Assembly (NCBI GenBank): GCA_907164885.2
Contig: OU015501.1
Span: 19,027,131-19,091,130 of the forward strand
Direction: 5' to 3'
Length of the DNA: 64,000 bases
Source of the DNA: Dolomedes plantarius
Lineage: Eukaryota; Arthropoda; Arachnida; Araneae; Dolomedidae
Part shown: positions 11,782 through 22,964 of the stretch, piece after piece
How positions within the stretch are numbered: position 1 is the first letter of the stretch
Layout: every line of letters starts with the position of its first letter
Made by a program: the position numbers and the translations under genes
The notes under the pieces: model-generated
The model's database searches: none
Told to the model about the DNA's origin: nothing
Seen by the model: only the letters and a program-made list of their open reading frames with translations

Positions 11782-12552
11782 CAGGGCGGTCGTAAAAAAA
11801 CTTTGCCGATATATGTATGGACTTCTAGTGTCCGTTCCGTTCAACCTATCGAGATGAGATTTCAGATATAGTTATTCAGAGGTATGAGCTCGGGATTTTG
11901 TGAACGGCAACAAAGTGGCGCTCACCGTTATGGTTATATGTATAGAAACTCGAAATTTTGAAATGGTAAAGCCCACTTTTTTCCATTGCAAAATGCTCAG
12001 CGCATGCGAAAACCCTAAAGAGCGTTGGAACGGTACGTGTATCACAAAAAACGGACGCGTTATACACACACAAAAAAAAAAGCTCTGCGAACGACCTACA
12101 AATACACAATAGGGGCACACCGAGGAAATTTGCATATGACACAGGCAAGACACCAATCACTGATGACAACGTAAATCGGACAAAAGAAAACTTTTATTTG
12201 GATTACACATTTTCGAGATGGGTGCCATCGTGTTTTTGTTGGCCGTTCGCAGAGCTGTTTTTTGTGCGTGCATAACGCATCCGTTTTTTTTGTGATAAAC
12301 GTACCGTTCCAACGCTATTTAGGGTTTTCGCATGCGCTGAGCACTTTGCGACAGGAAAAAGTGGGCGTTGCCATTCGAAGTTTTCGAGTTTTTATACCTG
12401 TAACCGTAACCGTGAGTGCCAATTTCGTTGCCGTTCACAGAATCCCGAGCTCATACCTTTGAATAACTATATCGGAAATCTCATCCCGATCGGTTGAATG
12501 GAACAGTCGCTAGACGTCCACATATAGGCATAGTTTTTTTATGACCCCCCTG
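11782..12552. mobile_element. Foldback element with ~330 bp inverted arms, TA target site
   Basis: The ends are CAGGGCGGTCGTAAAAAAAC at 11782 and its partner TTTTTTTATGACCCCCCTG ending at 12552, each beside a TA dinucleotide. The arms (about 11782-12115 and 12225-12552) pair over nearly their whole length, sharing blocks such as GAATCCCGAGCTCATAC, CGCATGCG and CGTTCGCAGAGC. The loop is about 110 bp. TA duplications and this terminus suggest a non-autonomous Tc1/mariner-type element. No transposase is present. The open frames in each arm are mirror images and are not genes. Confidence 0.85.
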
Positions 12553-12704
12553 TATATCCTCAATGGCAAATTTAATTGCAGCTAAAATATAAAGTAGGTG
12601 TACTCATATTTTAATTATCTTAAGTTCTCAAGGAATAATTACATAATCCTTAGAATGAAAAATTACAAGTCTCAGTTAATGTTACCAAAGTTTTAAAAAT
12701 GGAC

Positions 12705-13044
12705 TTGAGGTAACCTAGCGGTAGCGTGTCGACTCTCGATGCTGAGGGTGCTCGGATCGAATCCTGACAAGTGCCGTTAAATACCTCCGTGTCTAGGCCG
12801 GATATGGGCGCGTAAAATCTGTAGACCGGAAAGTCCCTCTGTGAGGTCAGAGAGAGTGAGAGAGGGTACGATCCCCCCAGATGTCACCCCTGGGGGATGC
12901 TTGATCAAAATTGAAGTGGCACCTGGCTAAAATCGGACTCCGACCCCTGTGGGACTATTTTAAACCGGAGCCACACCCCTCAGTCCATATGACCTGGTCT
13001 GGAATAAATTCCGGCCAGGGGACATTAGAAACAACAACAACAAC
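12705..13044 (+). mobile_element. tRNA-derived SINE with (AAC)n tail
   Basis: A-box-like TAACCTAGCGGTAGCG (12711-12726) and B-box-like GGATCGAATCC head the element. The body shares GTCTAGGCCGGATATGGG, AAAGTCCCTCTGTGAGGTCA and GGCACCTGGCTA with 8868-9189, and the tail is (AAC)n. Imperfect duplications lie outside it (AAGTTTTAAAAATGGAC at 12688 and AAGTTTAAAAAATAAAC at 13045), which suggests an older insertion than the minus-strand copy. Confidence 0.88.
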
Positions 13045-13098
13045 AAGTTTAAAAAATAAACGCAGGAATCTAGAAATATAGTCTCGAAAAGTCAAATG

Positions 13099-13431
13099 CA
13101 GTCGAACCCCATTATAGCGAACCATGGTATATAACGAACTCATGGATATAACGAACACAAATTTTGGTCCCGTCGTTTTCCTATTATACGTAATGTAATT
13201 AGTATTGTGTCAGTTTAATGTAATCGATTTTAGTGGATTTAATACATTAATGATCATTTTAATAGATTTTATCACTTTTTAAAACATCATTATTGAATAC
13301 ACATTACAACTAACGAGTTATATATTTTGTGAACTCTAGCATTTTTATTAACGGTTCGGATATAGCGAACCACCGAATAAAGCGAACAAAACCTTTGGTC
13401 CCTTGAAATTCGTTATAACGGGGTTCGACTG
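13099..13431. mobile_element. pogo/Tigger-like MITE
   Basis: Terminal inverted repeats start CAGTCGAACCCCATTATAGCG at 13099, with the reverse complement of CAGTCGAACCCCGTTATAACG ending at 13431. Both continue into TTTGGTCCC and further GAACCATGG/GAACCACC-like blocks. The interior is AT-rich and non-coding. The CAGTCGAACCCCGTTATAACG terminus is of the type found on pogo/Tigger-like MITEs. Confidence 0.8.
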
Positions 13432-14099
13432 TATACTTTAATGTAGATATTAAATCAACAATTGAGATTAATATGAATATATTTAACACGTCTATAATAA
13501 CTTATGCTAATATTTAATACAAAGGAATTATCCGAACAGAACTGTGCTCTACTTGTATAAAATTTATGTGCTGAAGAGCACTTTTTTTATGCAAACAGTT
13601 ACAGTGTTATATATGACATCGGCTATCATTTTGCAGCAAATGGAAAAGAACTTGTAATGCATAAAACATAAGGAAACAAATTCTGTTTAAAAACACTGAA
13701 CTTGTGCCAAATCCTTTCCATCCCGATTTTCTTTTCAGTCCGATATCTGCAACCAGTATTTATATTTAAGGAGACATAAAAAATTCTAAAATAGGCTTTC
13801 CGATGATTCTAAGTTTTAAAGGGAACATTTTACCACATAAAACATTCTGCTTATAACAAGCAGTATACCCAAACTTTTATTCGTAACCATCAAATAAAAC
13901 AACGCAGAACGAGGTTCTCCCTTTTCCAGTTCTCTGAGGCGTGGACTTTGAATAAAGGCAAACATACTGCATCGAGCACAGCTGCGAATTTTTCTCGGGT
14001 GATATTCGTTAATACTTCTTTCAGAGTTTGTATTTATTTCTGATCAAATAATAGATAAAGAATTCAGAAAATGACAAACTAGAGAAGAACTTTCTAAAC

Positions 14100-14100
<1 letters not shown>
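13432..14100. other. AT-rich DNA, nothing recognised
   Basis: No reading frame or repeat that I can support. Confidence 0.6.

Positions 14101-14146
<46 letters not shown>
14101..14146. repeat. (TA)n microsatellite, insertion site of a Tc1 element
   Basis: About 20 TA units directly abut the Tc1 terminus; TA repeats resume for a few units after 15717. Confidence 0.9.
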
Positions 14147-14149
<3 letters not shown>

Positions 14150-15717
14150 TGCTCAAAAAATTAGGGGAGCAAGCAACGAAGTTAAGAAAACCGTGCGAGA
14201 CAGCCACGTATTGGCATAAAATGGATAGTACATGCGTATCAATGTGCAATACAGGAAAAAAGACGTAAAAAATTTGTAATTAAGCTTTAATTCTATGAAA
14301 ATATGGAAAAAACATGAAAAGATGATTTAGGGCAACAATTTGGTTACATGTAAACGATAAAAAAAAGTATTGTTTAGAAATGATGCAACATTTTTAATAT
14401 GGCGTGTGGTCACCTCGAACAGTTAAGACTGCTGCACACCTGTTTTCCATGGATGCGATGATGTTATCGATAAGACTTTGGGGAATACTGTTCCACTCCA
14501 CAAGAAGAGCAATGTCCAAGTCTCGGAGGGTAAAAGGAGGCCTTGGTCTCGCAGTAATGCGTCATCCGAGCATGTCCCAAACATGCTCGATTGGATTCAG
14601 GTCAGGAGAGCACGCTGGCCATTCCATACGCTGTATTGTTTCAGCTTCAAGCATGTTCTCCACAAGACATGCTTGAATGCGGTCATGTATGCGGTCTGAA
14701 ATTATCATGCTGGAAAACAAAGGAATCTCCAATGGCTGCAGCGTAAGGTATGACATGAGATCTCAGTATCTCGTCTGCATACCTTCGGGCCGTCAAAGTT
14801 CCATTCCGAATGATATGCAGGTCCGTACGTCCACCTATGCTGATTCCACCCCATACCATAAAACCAGCTCGTCTGTATTGGGACCTTTCACGAACGAATG
14901 TGGGGTTATTTCGAGTGCCCCTTTCCCTCCATACCAAAACACGTCGGGTGTCACACTCCAGACTGAATCGGGACTCGTCTGTAAACAGCACTTGGCTCCA
15001 ATCATGTTGCTCCCAATCTCGATGTTCAGCAGCCCATCTTCTTCGGGCCGCACGGTGGCGTGAGGTCAACGGAATGCAGACCATTGGCCTACGTGCATAG
15101 AGACCTCCCTGATGAAGCCTATTACGTACTGTTTGGCTGGACACCCTTCGTCCTGTTTCCAAGAGCAACTGTCTTTGCAGCTGAGTAGCATTGTCTGTTC
15201 TGTTTCGACGAGCTGTTAACAGTATATACCGGTCATCAGTTGCTGTAGTGACGCGTGGCCGACCTTGCCCTGGTCGACGTCTAACATTCCCTGTTTCTTG
15301 GAATCGATTCTACAGCCTTGCAACGACACTTCTGGCGACTCCAACAGCGCCCGTGACACTACGTTGTGTTTGCCCGGATTCAAGTCTGCCTATAATACGC
15401 CATGCCATGGATTCCATCCATGGATAAATCACGTTGTTGAGACATTTTCAAGTCACCTTTTCTCAAAAAGAATAACTGAGCAATCGAATTTCACAGTTAA
15501 GGCAGTGAAACGGACGTTTCTGCAACATCCCGATTTCCGCCCTTATGATCTTTTTCTGGTTTTTGACGTCATGAACTTTGATTTGCATATGAAGTTTTCT
15601 TCTTATGTTTCCTGCTAGGCTTTAAATTATGGATGATTTATTTTATGTTACTTATCGGTGTGAGTATTTGCGTAATTTCGTAAAAACCATGTGCTCCCCT
15701 AATTGTTTTGAGCAGTG
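14147..15717 (-). mobile_element. Tc1 family transposon, 1.57 kb
   Basis: Inverted ends CACTGCTCAAAAAATTAGGGG and its reverse complement (CCCCTAATTGTTTTGAGCAGTG) lie inside TA duplications (14145-14146 and 15718-15719). A decayed DD34E transposase fills the minus strand. The element landed in a TA microsatellite. Confidence 0.95.
14394..15417 (-). pseudogene. Tc1-type DD34E transposase, inactivated
   Basis: The cut-and-paste transposase of the surrounding Tc1 element, about 341 codons from the ATG at 15417, close to the usual 340. In order: a helix-turn-helix region (SVTGAVGVARSVVARL), a GRPR-type linker (GQGRPR), a second DNA-binding part (VSSQTVRNRLHQGGL), then the DDE core with FTDESRF (first Asp), FVFQHDN (second Asp) and PDLNPIEHVWD (catalytic Glu). 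It carries at least three lesions: TAG in the first HTH (after VVARL), a one-base frameshift near 14690 just after the second Asp motif, and TGA after WDMLG. It cannot make an active enzyme, but the intact ends could be mobilised in trans. Confidence 0.93.
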
Positions 15718-17583
15718 TATATATATAAACACACACTTTCAGAGAATGTGAAAGTGTGTGTATTAAGTATTCCGTATCTTTACCTTCGTAAGGTATTACT
15801 TTTTTTTTTTTGGGGGGGGGGGGGCTTCTAACCTTTCCATGTGAGAACTACGAGAGATAGTAAACATACTTCCTAGTCTCTAATTTCATCAAATTTGTTA
15901 GTCAAAAGTTTGTGCAAGCCTTATGAGAACACCTACGCGAAATAGAGAAGTTATAGCAATGCTCATCAGGCAAAACGAAGCAACCAAACAACCTAAATAA
16001 ACTAAATCAAAGATTACATTCAATCAAGAGTTCTTTCTCTCGTGCATGTCAGAGCATTCGTCTAAGAGGCTGATATGCATAGCTGGGAAAAATTCAGTCG
16101 CAATTAGCCTAGTAAATTCAATGAGGAAGCATGATTGATATCAACATTTTAGTGCCACGTATAGGAAATAAATCAGCAAAAAGTAGTGATGTGAGGGTGA
16201 GAAAGTTATAAAGTTCTGTAATCTTTTGTTACATTTGGTGTGGTATAATCTCCGGTTCGAAAATCTTGCATAACTCTAGTTTGTTAGTTTGACATTTCAT
16301 TTTTAATTGTGCATACAAGTAGAGAAGAAACAGATCTTCCATTTGTCGTTCGATATAGCTTGATTTTTCAACACGGAAACATAGAAAGTCAATACGAAAC
16401 TTAGTTTAGGTAGGACTTTTTATTCTTTTTTAATATTACATTTACCATACATTTTCCCTACATATGTAACAGACTTTCTTCAAATCCCAACGAAGTCAAA
16501 AGTTAAAGCTAAAAAGGGCCATTAGACTTTGAAAGAGGTGGAATGCAAAATAAAAAAAAATATTCATAATACAAGCCACATTAATGAAGCACTTGTTTAT
16601 ATTAAAAATTTCACGAAGATTTTTATGTTGCTTTAAACTATGGAAGGAAGGAAGGAATATTCATTTTTCTGTTTAAGAAGCTTTCTCCGATTCAAGTTTT
16701 TTCCGTATTACAGCCTCAATTTCTACAGCCAATTTGTTTCTTCATCGGCCATTTTCTTTGTTTTGATTTCGATTTACTCCCAAAGTGAAGAAAGTGCAGA
16801 TACTATTGATGATATTACATTATTTGCAGAAATACCGGACTTTTTTGCATGTTAAAATAAATATTAAATAATTGGTTTAACCATATTGATCATATTTATT
16901 GGTGGATATATATATATATATTTATAATTAAGTATTTCTTCCCCCCAAATCATTATTTATAAATACATTTGCATAATAAATAATTTATTTTATAAGATGT
17001 GTAGATATAAAATTAGTTAGAGCGCATCCTCAATCGTGTATTTGATCTTATTTTTAATCACTAAAACGGGGCTAAATACTGAAAAGGCTCCATGTTTCTA
17101 GGTTTAAAAGAGTATGCAAGAGTTTTACTTTTATTGATCACGAAAAATTCATTATAAATAACTGTAACGATCTGAGTCAATTAAACACGTGAGGAGCATT
17201 TAAAATGCACACACAGCCTTTACTATATACAGTAAATTACAAAACTTATTTTTACTTTTATACTTATACTTCCAAGATCTCTATTCGGTCTTAACCCGAG
17301 AGATTCAACTCTCAATTGGATTGCTTCCGATTTTCCCTCGGATTTTCTCTCTCTCTCTTTCTCTGAGGGTCAGTTCAACTCTCGCACTCACATTCTTGAA
17401 CCCATGAGGTCTAGGGGTTGGCACTCAGGTGTGTCCAAGGGGGTTGCAAACTACCTCCTTCTAAGAATTGGTTCCGTTGAGAGCTGGGGAGCATATATAA
17501 CTAACATTGTTGCTAACTAACACCGACTAACCATATTTACACTTATACATTGTTGTAAGATTAAATATGGTTGTCGCCTTATA
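15718..17583. other. AT-rich DNA without a supportable gene
   Basis: A T-run followed by a G-run (about 15799-15825) is a notable homopolymer junction. A 71-codon frame (16640-16855) ends with a hydrophobic then acidic stretch, but has no homologue I recognise. The 17280-17520 stretch is richer in GC and CT repeats and looks repeat-derived, with no identifiable ends. Confidence 0.55.
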
Positions 17584-18809
17584 CAGAGGCTGTTCACACA
17601 TTTTTTAGACGATGTATATTGTATTCACAAAACTAAATTACATAAAATTCTTGTGTTTTAAATGTTCTATTTGACATCCCTTATTCTGAACTATCTTTCG
17701 ACACCGCAATTTCCAGGATAATAATGCCTTTTGAAGTGTCAGAAGAGGTATTCTATCCCATTCCTCCTGAACAGCTTTCCAGCGTCCTGTAAGGGTTTTG
17801 GGACGACGTTTGGATAATGCAGATTTTAAAAGTCCGAAAGCACAAAAATCCATAGGTGATACATCGGGAGATTTAGTAGGGATATCAGTGAAGGGTATGG
17901 CCTTGATACCAGTTTTTTGTTCCATTTCTTTTAGGAAATTTACAGTGGATTTTGATGTGTGACTGCTAGCTTTGTCCTGATGGAGTCTCACAGATTGATG
18001 GCACTGTGGGTAAAGCGGTGGTATTTCATTCAGAAAAATTGGCGATAAAATATGTTCCTGATAGTATTTGGAGTTAATCTTGACATTTTTTTCACTCTCT
18101 TTATTTTTAACTTGCCATTATAAGAAAAACCAGCAACAATCATGAATCCCTTAGAAAAACTTTCTTTCGATTCTTTCACCCATGATTCATCTACTGTGAC
18201 AATTGTTTTCCATTTTTATTTGGATAAGTGTTTCTCATATAGAATTCTGCAGCGTGTCCTGCGTTCAGCGATATGATTTGGAAGAAGACGATGCACATTG
18301 CGTTTTTTCGCTTTCTTAAGATTTAAATCAACGTTTATCATTTTGTTTACAGTGGACACCGAGCATTTTAATGATTTTGCAACTGTCCTTTGACTAGGGG
18401 GATTTTCTTTTAACATTAAACAACGTACCTTTGCAATAGTCGAAGATGTCCGTTTTTTCCTTGGATACTTGTTTGGAATTTTTGTACCACTTGAGTCTCC
18501 AATTTGACGTTTTTTTCCTTTCTTGTTGACGATATTACCTATCGACGCTTTAGATATCACAAAACCATGACTCTCACATCGTTTTTTGATAACGGAGTAT
18601 GCATATTTCTCTTCGGAAAGAGCATAAATGTAGCCTTCGAAACACTGCTTTGTTTAAAACGGCATTTTGAATAAAAACAAAACTTTCAAGCCGCAGACGA
18701 TAATTTTGACTTTTAAAAACACAGTACAATTGCAATTATTTCTTTTGCAGCAAACGATTTTTTATTACCGCTTACCAAAATTGTCTAAAAAATGTGCGAA
18801 CAGCCTCTG
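17584..18809 (-). mobile_element. DD41D Tc1/mariner-superfamily element, copy 1 (internally deleted)
   Basis: Inverted ends CAGAGGCTGTTCACACATTT and its partner (AATGTGCGAACAGCCTCTG) lie beside TA duplications (17582-17583 and 18810-18811). It is 1,226 bp against 1,301 bp for the copy at 40360. The difference is mainly one ~75 bp deletion in the catalytic domain near 18198. Confidence 0.93.
17638..18665 (-). pseudogene. DD41D transposase, copy 1, inactivated
   Basis: Minus-strand transposase matching the copy at 40504. It begins near 18665 (a stop lies within the first few codons), keeps the HTH half (RTVAKSLKCSVSTVNKMI), loses ~75 bp right after the first catalytic motif (IDESWV), and continues with RLHQDKASSH (second Asp) and SPDVSPMDFCAFGLLK (third Asp). 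It shares with copy 2 a one-base frameshift just before the second-Asp block. The Asp-to-Asp spacing of 41 residues places it with the DD41D (rosa/Visitor-like) branch of Tc1/mariner rather than classical DD34D mariners. Not functional. Confidence 0.9.
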
Positions 18810-19086
18810 TATAACAACCATGTATCGATGACTTAGTACATCAATATGATACGTTCAGAACCATTCGCTTTGTGCATTTTCTGGATACATCGTAAAATTG
18901 TCTTTCTTAGGGTATTTGTAAGTAACGTGAATTCAAAGCAATGGAGGTTATGCGAGCATCATGGCAGGCACCATGAGCAACCTTATATCCGCTATAGGTA
19001 TAACTGCAGTTTCCTGAAACTTTCACACTGAGTTATCTCAAAACTAATGGATAACTTGATGATAGCACCAAGCTAGCTGTATACTG

Positions 19087-19866
19087 TGGCGAATTAAATT
19101 AATTCGCCCTATATAATTAAAATCCTTCCCTCTCCAAAGGAGATGGCGAATTCTCGCACCGTTAGACCTGAGGGGAAACCATAGCCTGGGCAGTAATCCC
19201 TTTCATTCGCAGAAGTAGGCGATGCCCTCAGAAGAATGATCTGAATAGGAGAGGCGCCAGCCTGGCGCGAAATTGACAAGTAGCGCTGAATATTCATTTC
19301 GTCAGGGTCTGCCAGACTAATGATGCTAGCAAGGTCCCCAGGAGTTAGGGATGCATATCCCAGGCATACTGGCACGTACGCCAAGGAAAATGAGGAGCCT
19401 TGGGATATGACATCACGGATGCAAGCGCCAATAGGAAAAAATTATGCAGATTATCTCGACGGTGGCGCCAAACTTGAAAACGACCAGGAGAGATTTTGAA
19501 ACTTCAGTTAGCTGTTTTCTCTCAAGCTGAGAACCATAACTCCGGTCACCCCGGTCGTCATAGACATAACGAGGACCCAGTAGGACTCGTTTCTCCGATT
19601 TGAAGAGTTAGCGTGATTTTCTCGTGAAGAGAGATATAAGCTTAAGTCTATTAAGCTTAGTGCTGAAAGATATCTCATGAAGAGATTTATCTGTTTTGAT
19701 CATCCAGATCAATAGTTATTCTAAGCAGTCACCCGCTCTGCAGAATAAATTCTTCGAGGGCCCAGCCGGACTTGAACCCTATTTAGAGTTGGAGAAATCA
19801 TCTAAGACTTCCTCTAAAAGGAGTTACTTGACCGTATCAGTGGAGGCTACTGAGTTATTATAATGC
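19087..19866 (+). repeat. LTR-like sequence (probable solo LTR or LTR fragment)
   Basis: It starts TGTGGCGAATTAAATTAATTCG (a TG start with a small palindrome), is GC-richer than its surroundings, and has no coding content of its own. I associate this start with a spider LTR from memory. No matching 3' edge or target duplication could be fixed, no second copy is in the window and no polypurine tract or primer-binding site flanks it. The 91-codon minus-strand frame at 19109-19384 lies inside it and has no known homologue. Confidence 0.45.
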
Positions 19867-20400
19867 AAACATTCATTCTTATTGCTTTAGCTAATTTAGT
19901 AATAAAATGGTTATTCAAATTAAATTGGCTGTGTCTCAGATTGCTCGACCACTACTTCATTCACGACGTTACAATACAAATGGATGTGTATAGCCAGCTT
20001 GTACAGCAGTCACGGATTTCTACTTTTCGCTGCATTTTTGACATATCGCCAATACGAATTTGCACAAAATCTTAAAAGAATATAAACGGAATTTAATTAT
20101 CAAAGCGGGAAGGATGGAGTTAAAAACTGTACATTTTTGTTACTTTTTGGACCATTATATGGAACAATAACGGAAATCAAGCTACAGAAAAGGAGAAGTG
20201 ACAGCAGTAAAGCAGGCTGCATCGGTAATGTGTATCTAATATAACTTTTGGTGCTGTGCTAATAGTCCCACTCTTTTAAAAGTAAATCATTCAATAAACC
20301 ACTACTCTTGCCATGGAACAAATAAATGACTTTCAGAGAAGACTAAAATTAAACACCGTTTGCTTTACATGCATTTGAACATATAAAAGAGGAAATATTT
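19867..20400. other. AT-rich DNA, nothing recognised
   Basis: No gene or repeat supported up to the hAT target duplication at 20401. Confidence 0.55.
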
Positions 20401-20408
20401 CTCTAGAC

Positions 20409-21527
20409 GAGTGGTTCTTAACCATTGGGTGCGAGAGAAGGTTCTAAATTTTTAATGAAATTCACCGCCTAAAAAACAGAACCTCTTTTTAAAAGGATAA
20501 TTATGAACAAACAACAACAACGTAGCCATTAAAAGTGTAGATATTGTTTTATATGTAACTAGCTGAAAACCCGTACTTCGCTACGGAGTACATTCAAATT
20601 AAATACAACGGTCAATGTATGCAATTAGTGCCAAAAAAAATAAATATATGTATATATATTTATAATAAATGCGACGATCAATGTATACAATTGATGTAAA
20701 AAAGAATTTTTACAAAAATATCGTAAGGGATATTTTTATAGAAAAAAGAATGTAGAAGGAAACATTCAAATTATATCTAATAGGACATACTACAGAATAT
20801 AGTACAGTTAATATAGTACAGTTTGAGGAACATTTCTTTTACTGTATTTTAATATTTTTTTGGATAATGTCCAATCGTCTGCCGCATTAGTAAGGGGAAA
20901 AAAATATTTTTTTTGTCTATTCCATCGTTATGCACGTGACGATAAATTAATTTAAAGTACCAGAAAAAGAAATCACGTTATCAGCATTTAATAAATTAAA
21001 TTCCAAAAATTAATCTTTAAAAATTCACCAAAAATCAGAAAAGGGAGGTAAAGATTCGAAAAAGATTTCATTTTAAAGGAATTTTTATGATCTTTCTCGT
21101 GATATAAATTTTATAACCCTCGAATTATTATTTTAAATGCAAACTTGAAAAAAGTCACTAAAACAGCTTAAAAATTTAATTTAAAAAAATCTAAGAAGAA
21201 TTTTTCAAAATTCTTTCATAGTGCACCCCTACACTATAAGAAGAATCGCCATGCAAAATTTCAGCCCTTTAGGTCCAGTGGTTTGGTCTGTGCGTTGTAT
21301 GTCAGTCATACAATCAGTCATTCAGTGAGTCAGTCAGTTACGGAACTGTTTTATATATATAGATAATATAGTATGTATTGCAAATATATTAATTTTTTTA
21401 TGCAATAAATAAATTATCTTGCAGTAAATGCCTTTTCCTAAATAAAAAATAGAAACACCTTTTTCAAGGGGGTGAGAGAGCTTACTTTCAAGGGGGTGTT
21501 GATTATTGAAAATTTTAAGAACCACTG
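20409..21527. mobile_element. hAT MITE with 8-bp target duplication, split by a Helentron
   Basis: The ends GAGTGGTTCTTAACC and TTAAGAACCACTG are inverted and flanked by perfect 8-bp duplications CTCTAGAC (20401-20408 and 21528-21535), the hAT signature. Removing the nested Helentron (20558-21364) leaves about 310 bp of non-coding MITE. Confidence 0.9.
20558..21364 (-). mobile_element. Non-autonomous Helentron (HINE/DINE-1-like), 0.8 kb
   Basis: On the minus strand it starts ATCTATATATATAAAACAG and ends TACGGGTTTTCAGCTAGT, the same terminal style as the Helentron at 488-3010. There is no coding content. The 3'-end portion recurs at 55391-55550 and the 5' end at 4852-4888. Confidence 0.8.
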
Positions 21528-21556
21528 CTCTAGACTAAAGGTCCTGAATCAAAATA

Positions 21557-22964
21557 CACTGCTGGCCACCCAAATTGCAACACCAAGAAAGACAAGAGAT
21601 ATCACAACAAAACTTATTTTGTAGATAACATGTTGACCAAGTATCAAATGATTACATTTATAGACTTCTGTGAAGTGTGGTTCCTGCCAAAATCAGTAGC
21701 CAGAGTAGCCGCCATTGTTGGAGATCACCGCTGCCACACGCTCGGCATTGATTCAAAGAGACTTTGGATGAGTTCTTGGGGTACAGCAGACCAAGCAGCT
21801 TCCACACGTTGCCAAAGTTGATCTGCTGTGGCAGCTGGGGATGGAATCTGGGTCAATCGTAGAGCAACCATGGACCACATGTTTTCTATCGGCGAAAGAT
21901 CCGGAGAGTGAGGCGGCCAGGGAAGCAATTCAATCTGGCGATTGACGAAGAACCGTTTGACAATGCGTGCCACGTGTGGTCGCGCATTATCCTGTTGAAA
22001 TATGGCTGTGGGCAAGCCCTGAAGGTAAGGAAGGACAACTGGCTCCAACACCTCGGAGATGTAGCGCTGGCTGTTTAAAGTACCGGCAATGCGTACTAGA
22101 GGTGTGCGAGAGTGATATCCAATACCGCCCCATACCATAATACCCGGTGCAGGACCAGTGTGGCGGTGCATAACGCAGCTGTTCAGCATCCTCTCTCCAC
22201 GGTGTCTCCAGACTCGAATGCGACCATCGTGGTGTTGCAGACAGAAGCGTGACTCGTCAGTAAAGACAATTTCATTCCATTCTGCCGTCCACATCCTTCT
22301 GTCATCGCACCATTGGCGGCGGAGACGTCTGTGGTTCTGCGTCAAGGGTAGACAAAGCAATGGACGTCTTGCGGACAGACCACTCTGCTATAAACGGCAT
22401 CGAATGGTACGCGCAGACACTGGATGATGCGTTACAGACTGCATGTGCTGTGCTATGGTTCGTGATGTGACTGAGCGATCCGTCACTGCCATGCGCACAA
22501 TTTGCCTGTCATCACGTGAAGTGGTGCGCTGAGGTGGATGCGATCGCACACGCCGGTCCGTCGTACCCTTCTGCATCCAACGATCACATATCCGGATTAC
22601 AGTTGTTTGGTTTCGTCCAACACGACTACCGATTTCCCTGAAAGATAATCCACAATCTCGGTAGGCCACTATCCTTCCTCTGTCGAACTCGGATACTTGA
22701 TCAAAAGATGATCGCTGTTTTCGACGAGGCATAATTGATCGTTTTTTTGAAAAAACCACAAGAAAAACACAATTGCCGTACTTGAAATCGTCGAAATCTC
22801 CAAGCCTTAAATAGCGCTTTGAAGTGGCGCCACAGGCGCGCGTGATGTGCGTCTGCGCTGAAATTCTAATCATTTGCATATCTCACCTCCGCTAATGCAT
22901 GTTGTAAATTTCATGTTATTTGCATGTTTCCTTCAGGGTGTTGCATTTACAGTGGCCAGCAGTG
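21557..22964 (-). mobile_element. Tc1 family transposon, 1.41 kb, nearly intact
   Basis: Inverted ends CACTGCTGGCCAC and GTGGCCAGCAGTG lie beside TA duplications (21555-21556 and 22965-22966). It contains one transposase gene with a single visible lesion. The ends and gene differ clearly from the Tc1 at 14147. Confidence 0.95.
21725..22732 (-). pseudogene. Tc1-type DD34E transposase, one nonsense codon
   Basis: 335 codons from the ATG at 22732 (MPRRKQRSS), the usual Tc1 length; the ATG at 22879 is in the same frame but adds 49 residues not typical of the family. Order: paired-like HTH (LSFREIGSRVGRNQTTVIRI), linker and second HTH (HHPVSARTIRCRL), then the catalytic core with FTDESRF (Asp), IFQQDNARPH (Asp) and SPDLSPIENMW (Glu), giving DD34E. 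The only inactivating change I see is TAG after RCRL (22385-22387), which looks like CAG-to-TAG. All catalytic residues remain, which suggests a young insertion. Role: excision and reinsertion at TA sites. Confidence 0.93.

Noticed and set aside
11872..12462. Several open frames of 66-97 codons in the foldback element
   Set aside because: They are mirror images of each other in the two inverted arms and resemble no protein.
16640..16855. 71-codon frame ending in a hydrophobic then acidic segment, loosely like a small secreted peptide
   Set aside because: No cysteine pattern, no clear signal peptide cleavage context, no splice or promoter support.
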